Source of the DNA: Coptodactyla brooksi
Taxonomy: Eukaryota > Arthropoda > Insecta > Coleoptera > Scarabaeidae
Assembly: GCA_033557675.1 (NCBI GenBank)
Contig: JAWQRM010000108.1
Location: forward strand, 1 to 30,445
DNA length: 30,445 nt
Direction: 5' to 3'
Shown piece by piece: positions 28,305 through 30,445 of this stretch (positions are counted from its first letter, which is position 1; each line of letters opens with the position of its first letter). The position numbers were made by a program, and so were the translations under genes. The notes below the pieces were generated by a model that made no database searches, was not told where the DNA came from, and saw only the letters and a program-made list of their open reading frames with translations.

Positions 28305-29470
28305 GATAACTTTCTACCATCAAACTAGTCTATTATACGTAATAGGTACTTTTTATCACGAATTGTTTCGTAACCTTTATATGTTTTGCTTCGAACAAAA
28401 GTGGGTAGCAAAAATATCGAGCAGTACTCGATAGAAGTGTTATGTACGCGGATTATTAGGATTTATATTTAGAAAACACTACAGATTTCTAAAAAATTTA
28501 AGAATATAAAAAATTACTTTGTAAATAAAATATAGCCAAAATATATCTGCATATACACGAAAAGATTTATCTGCAATAATAAATATGTGTATGTGCGTTA
28601 TTTAAGATAATTTTTCTCTAAATTTGGCAAATTTATCTCTAAACAATAACCTTTCGGATGTTTTTAGAACGGTGTCAAAGTCGCATATTAATAGCTATAA
28701 ACTATACACTCTTATCTTGAATTTTTGAAATCCATAAAATATTTCAACATTTGAACTTGGACCTTTCATTGTCACAGCAATTAATTGTAATCGGACATTG
28801 TCGAAAGATATTTATTATAATTGATTAATTGATAAGAAACACACACCTTCTAATATCAAGGTTAATGTCTAATGTCAAACTTCAAGCACATAAAGAAATT
28901 ATAATTGTTTAATTTGAGATTTAGTCCCATTGAAATGTTCATATTCATCCTTAAGTACAGCCGTTAAGCAATTACTGTTTATTGCAAAATGTACGAAATG
29001 ACATATGATAAAATGGAAGGTCAAGTAATTAAGAACAGTAACGACATTTTAGTCTTATATCGTTATAAAATATATTTTAGATACAGGAAATAAAAAATAT
29101 ACAAACAAAATCAATTATGAAATACGTATGTGAAACGTGTGACTAAACACTATAATTAAAATATGTTTTATTTTATTGTCTATCACTTTAAAGATAACCT
29201 AAATTTTATTGTTTCAATAAACATAAAGTTTAATCCGTGTTATCTGCAGGCAGTTGAATTGTGTTTAATACAGCCGCCTGTATAACGTAATAATTTAATT
29301 TTGCAATCAGCTTCCCTTTTCAACTCTTAGATTTTTTTTACAAAAAAAAACTTTTAATCCTCATAAACTTATCAGATTTTAATCCTCTAATCACTATTAT
29401 GAACGACCGCGAACGTTTTGATAAATCAATCTATCATATAGTAAATTCCACTTACGTAGATAAACCTTTT
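28305..29470. other. AT-rich DNA, nothing recognised
   Basis: No gene, transposon end or strong repeat seen. It may contain upstream regulatory sequence of glycerol kinase if the proposed start at 28304 is correct. Confidence 0.45.
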
Positions 29471-29948
29471 TAGAGGGTAACAATTATTGAGCTATATGAA
29501 AAGAAACCTTGATAACTTTTGAACCGATGGCGAGGTTCAGTTAAAACTTGGCGTTTGAATGCAGGGTTTGTTGGTGTTCTGTTTAAAGAACAATTTTTTT
29601 TAAACTATTTTACAAAAAAAATTTTTTTTCAAAAAAACATTTTTTTGTTCTTGAATGCTGAATGAGAAAAAATTGAAATTTTCTGAAATTTTCTGAAATT
29701 TTCTTCTCAAAAAATAAAGAAAAACGTTTTTGTGAACGAACACTGAATGAACGCCGAATGAAAAAAAAATTTTTTTTTGAAAAAAATCTTTGGAAAAATT
29801 TTTTTTTGAAAAATATTTGAAAAAAAATTTTTTTTTATAAAAATCCGAACACGCTCTACATTCAATCGCCAAGTTTTAACTCAATCTCGCCAACGGTTCA
29901 AAAGTTATCGATTTTTTTTTCATATAGCTCAATAATTGTCATCCTGTA
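29471..29948. mobile_element. foldback element with inverted arms of about 100 bp
   Basis: The left arm (29471 to about 29567) and right arm (about 29850 to 29948) are reverse complements at high identity: CAATTATTGAGCTATATGAA, GATAACTTTTGAACCG, TGGCGAG, GTTAAAACTTGGCG, TTGAATG. The ends read TAGAGGGTAAC and, on the other strand, TACAGGATGAC. The middle is an A/T-tract-rich stretch with short direct repeats (TGAAATTTTC three times near 29680), and codes for nothing. Target-site duplications are not clear. Confidence 0.8.
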
Positions 29949-30082
29949 TATACATATACAGTCAACCTCGGATATAACGAACCTCAAGGGACAACACAGA
30001 TCGGTTCGTTATAGCCGATGTTCGTTATAATCGATGGCATTGAAAAACGTTTTAGAAATAGGTTGTATATAAATAAATACGC

Positions 30083-30129
30083 ATGCAAATAAAAAGCATT
30101 TCATTATAAAATGCAAATAAAAAGCATTT
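30083..30129. repeat. 19-bp direct repeat inside the pogo element
   Basis: ATGCAAATAAAAAGCATTT occurs exactly at 30083-30101 and again at 30111-30129. It sits at the point where the transposase homology stops. Confidence 0.9.
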
Positions 30130-30361
30130 TATCTATATTATCATGTACTGATTTATGCATTTTCTTTACATTTACATATATTAGTGTTCCCGAACGCGTT
30201 AAGCAATTCGTCATTTTTTCCATATCGTCCCAACTGTAGTCCCAACTCAGATTTCTATCGTGATATATTTCATTTTGCTTTTTTCCATTGTGTAATTTAC
30301 GAATAATTTCACATTTTTCTTTTAAGTAAAATGCTTTTCTCTTTCGTATATTGTAACTCAT
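30104..30361 (-). pseudogene. N-terminal fragment of pogo/Tigger-type transposase
   Basis: The frame of 85 codons starts at ATG 30361. It reads MSYNIRKRKAFYLKEKCEII and KLHNGKKQNEI, the usual first helix-turn-helix start of Tigger-like transposases (KR..LSLKEK..II..LE.G.KQ.EIA), then a diverged linker, and KKMHKSVHDNIDKMLFI, which resembles the beginning of the CENP-B-type domain (K..R...Y..ID.AL..W). It then ends at a stop, beside the 19-bp direct repeat. The catalytic DDE/D domain is missing, so it cannot be an active transposase. Confidence 0.75.
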
Positions 30362-30445
30362 TGTCGAATTTCGATTAACTATGCCAGTTACATTAAATCA
30401 ATATTATGTACTACTAAACGTAGGAACTACCCAACAACGTAATAC

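Larger units (their letters stand above)
29959..30445 (-). mobile_element. pogo/Tigger-type DNA transposon, one end plus start of transposase
   Basis: The end CAGTCAACCTCGGATATAAC starts at 29959, directly after TA (29957-29958), the target dinucleotide of this superfamily. Subterminal copies of TTCGTTATA follow at 30003 and 30020. The transposase reads toward this end, so this is its 3' terminus. The other end is beyond the window. Only the N-terminal coding part is present, so the copy is internally deleted. Confidence 0.75.

Noticed and set aside
29600..29872. 90-codon minus-strand open frame rich in Phe and Lys
   Set aside because: It lies in the A/T-tract core of the foldback element; the translation is low-complexity and results from composition.
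1..30445. CRISPR arrays, bacterial operons, rRNA or intact tRNA genes
   Set aside because: None seen; the gene structure is that of an animal, and the only tRNA-like sequence is degenerate.

Overview
This is AT-rich animal nuclear DNA, most likely from an insect. The genes have introns with ordinary GT...AG borders, intergenic and intronic DNA is long and full of decayed transposons, and the two recognisable proteins match well-known animal families. I cannot name the species from this window.

Layout. (1) Positions 4474-13065, plus strand: the 3' part of the Cbl E3 ubiquitin ligase gene. Two exons, separated by a 59-bp intron, encode the linker and a complete RING finger. After a 7.4-kb intron, one large terminal exon encodes the proline-rich, tyrosine-motif and UBA tail. 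The upstream TKB (phosphotyrosine-binding) exons are outside the window, so 1-4473 is probably Cbl intron. (2) Positions 24144-18953, minus strand: a complete glycerol kinase coding region of eight exons. All splice phases join without a frameshift and give 534 aa. A 5'-UTR exon must lie further upstream, with a candidate at about 28304-28186. The two genes are convergent, tail to tail, with about 5.9 kb between their stop codons.

The rest is mostly mobile-element debris: three fragments of Tigger/pogo-type transposase (about 5.6-5.9 kb, 11.4-11.8 kb, and 29.96 kb to the window end, the last with a terminal sequence beside a TA), a decayed non-LTR retrotransposon reverse-transcriptase tail (about 17 kb), a tRNA-like SINE head (about 13.8 kb), two copies of a helix-turn-helix-coding repeat (16.3 and 25.6 kb), inverted-repeat elements (3.99, 25.75-26.5 and 29.47-29.95 kb), a local 60-bp duplication, and a degenerate tandem array of about 145-bp units (27.35-27.94 kb).

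The genes do not obviously work together. Cbl attenuates receptor tyrosine kinase signalling; glycerol kinase feeds glycerol into lipid and energy metabolism. The observations most worth checking are: (a) the glycerol kinase has Asn where the family has its catalytic Asp, plus changes in the ATP-binding loops, so it may be an altered or non-catalytic paralogue; (b) a short Cbl isoform could arise by reading into intron 2; (c) three short open stretches of coding character lie inside introns or intergenic DNA and match nothing I recognise (7.4-7.8, 20.6-20.8 and 24.94-25.07 kb). I found no clearly new multi-gene system.
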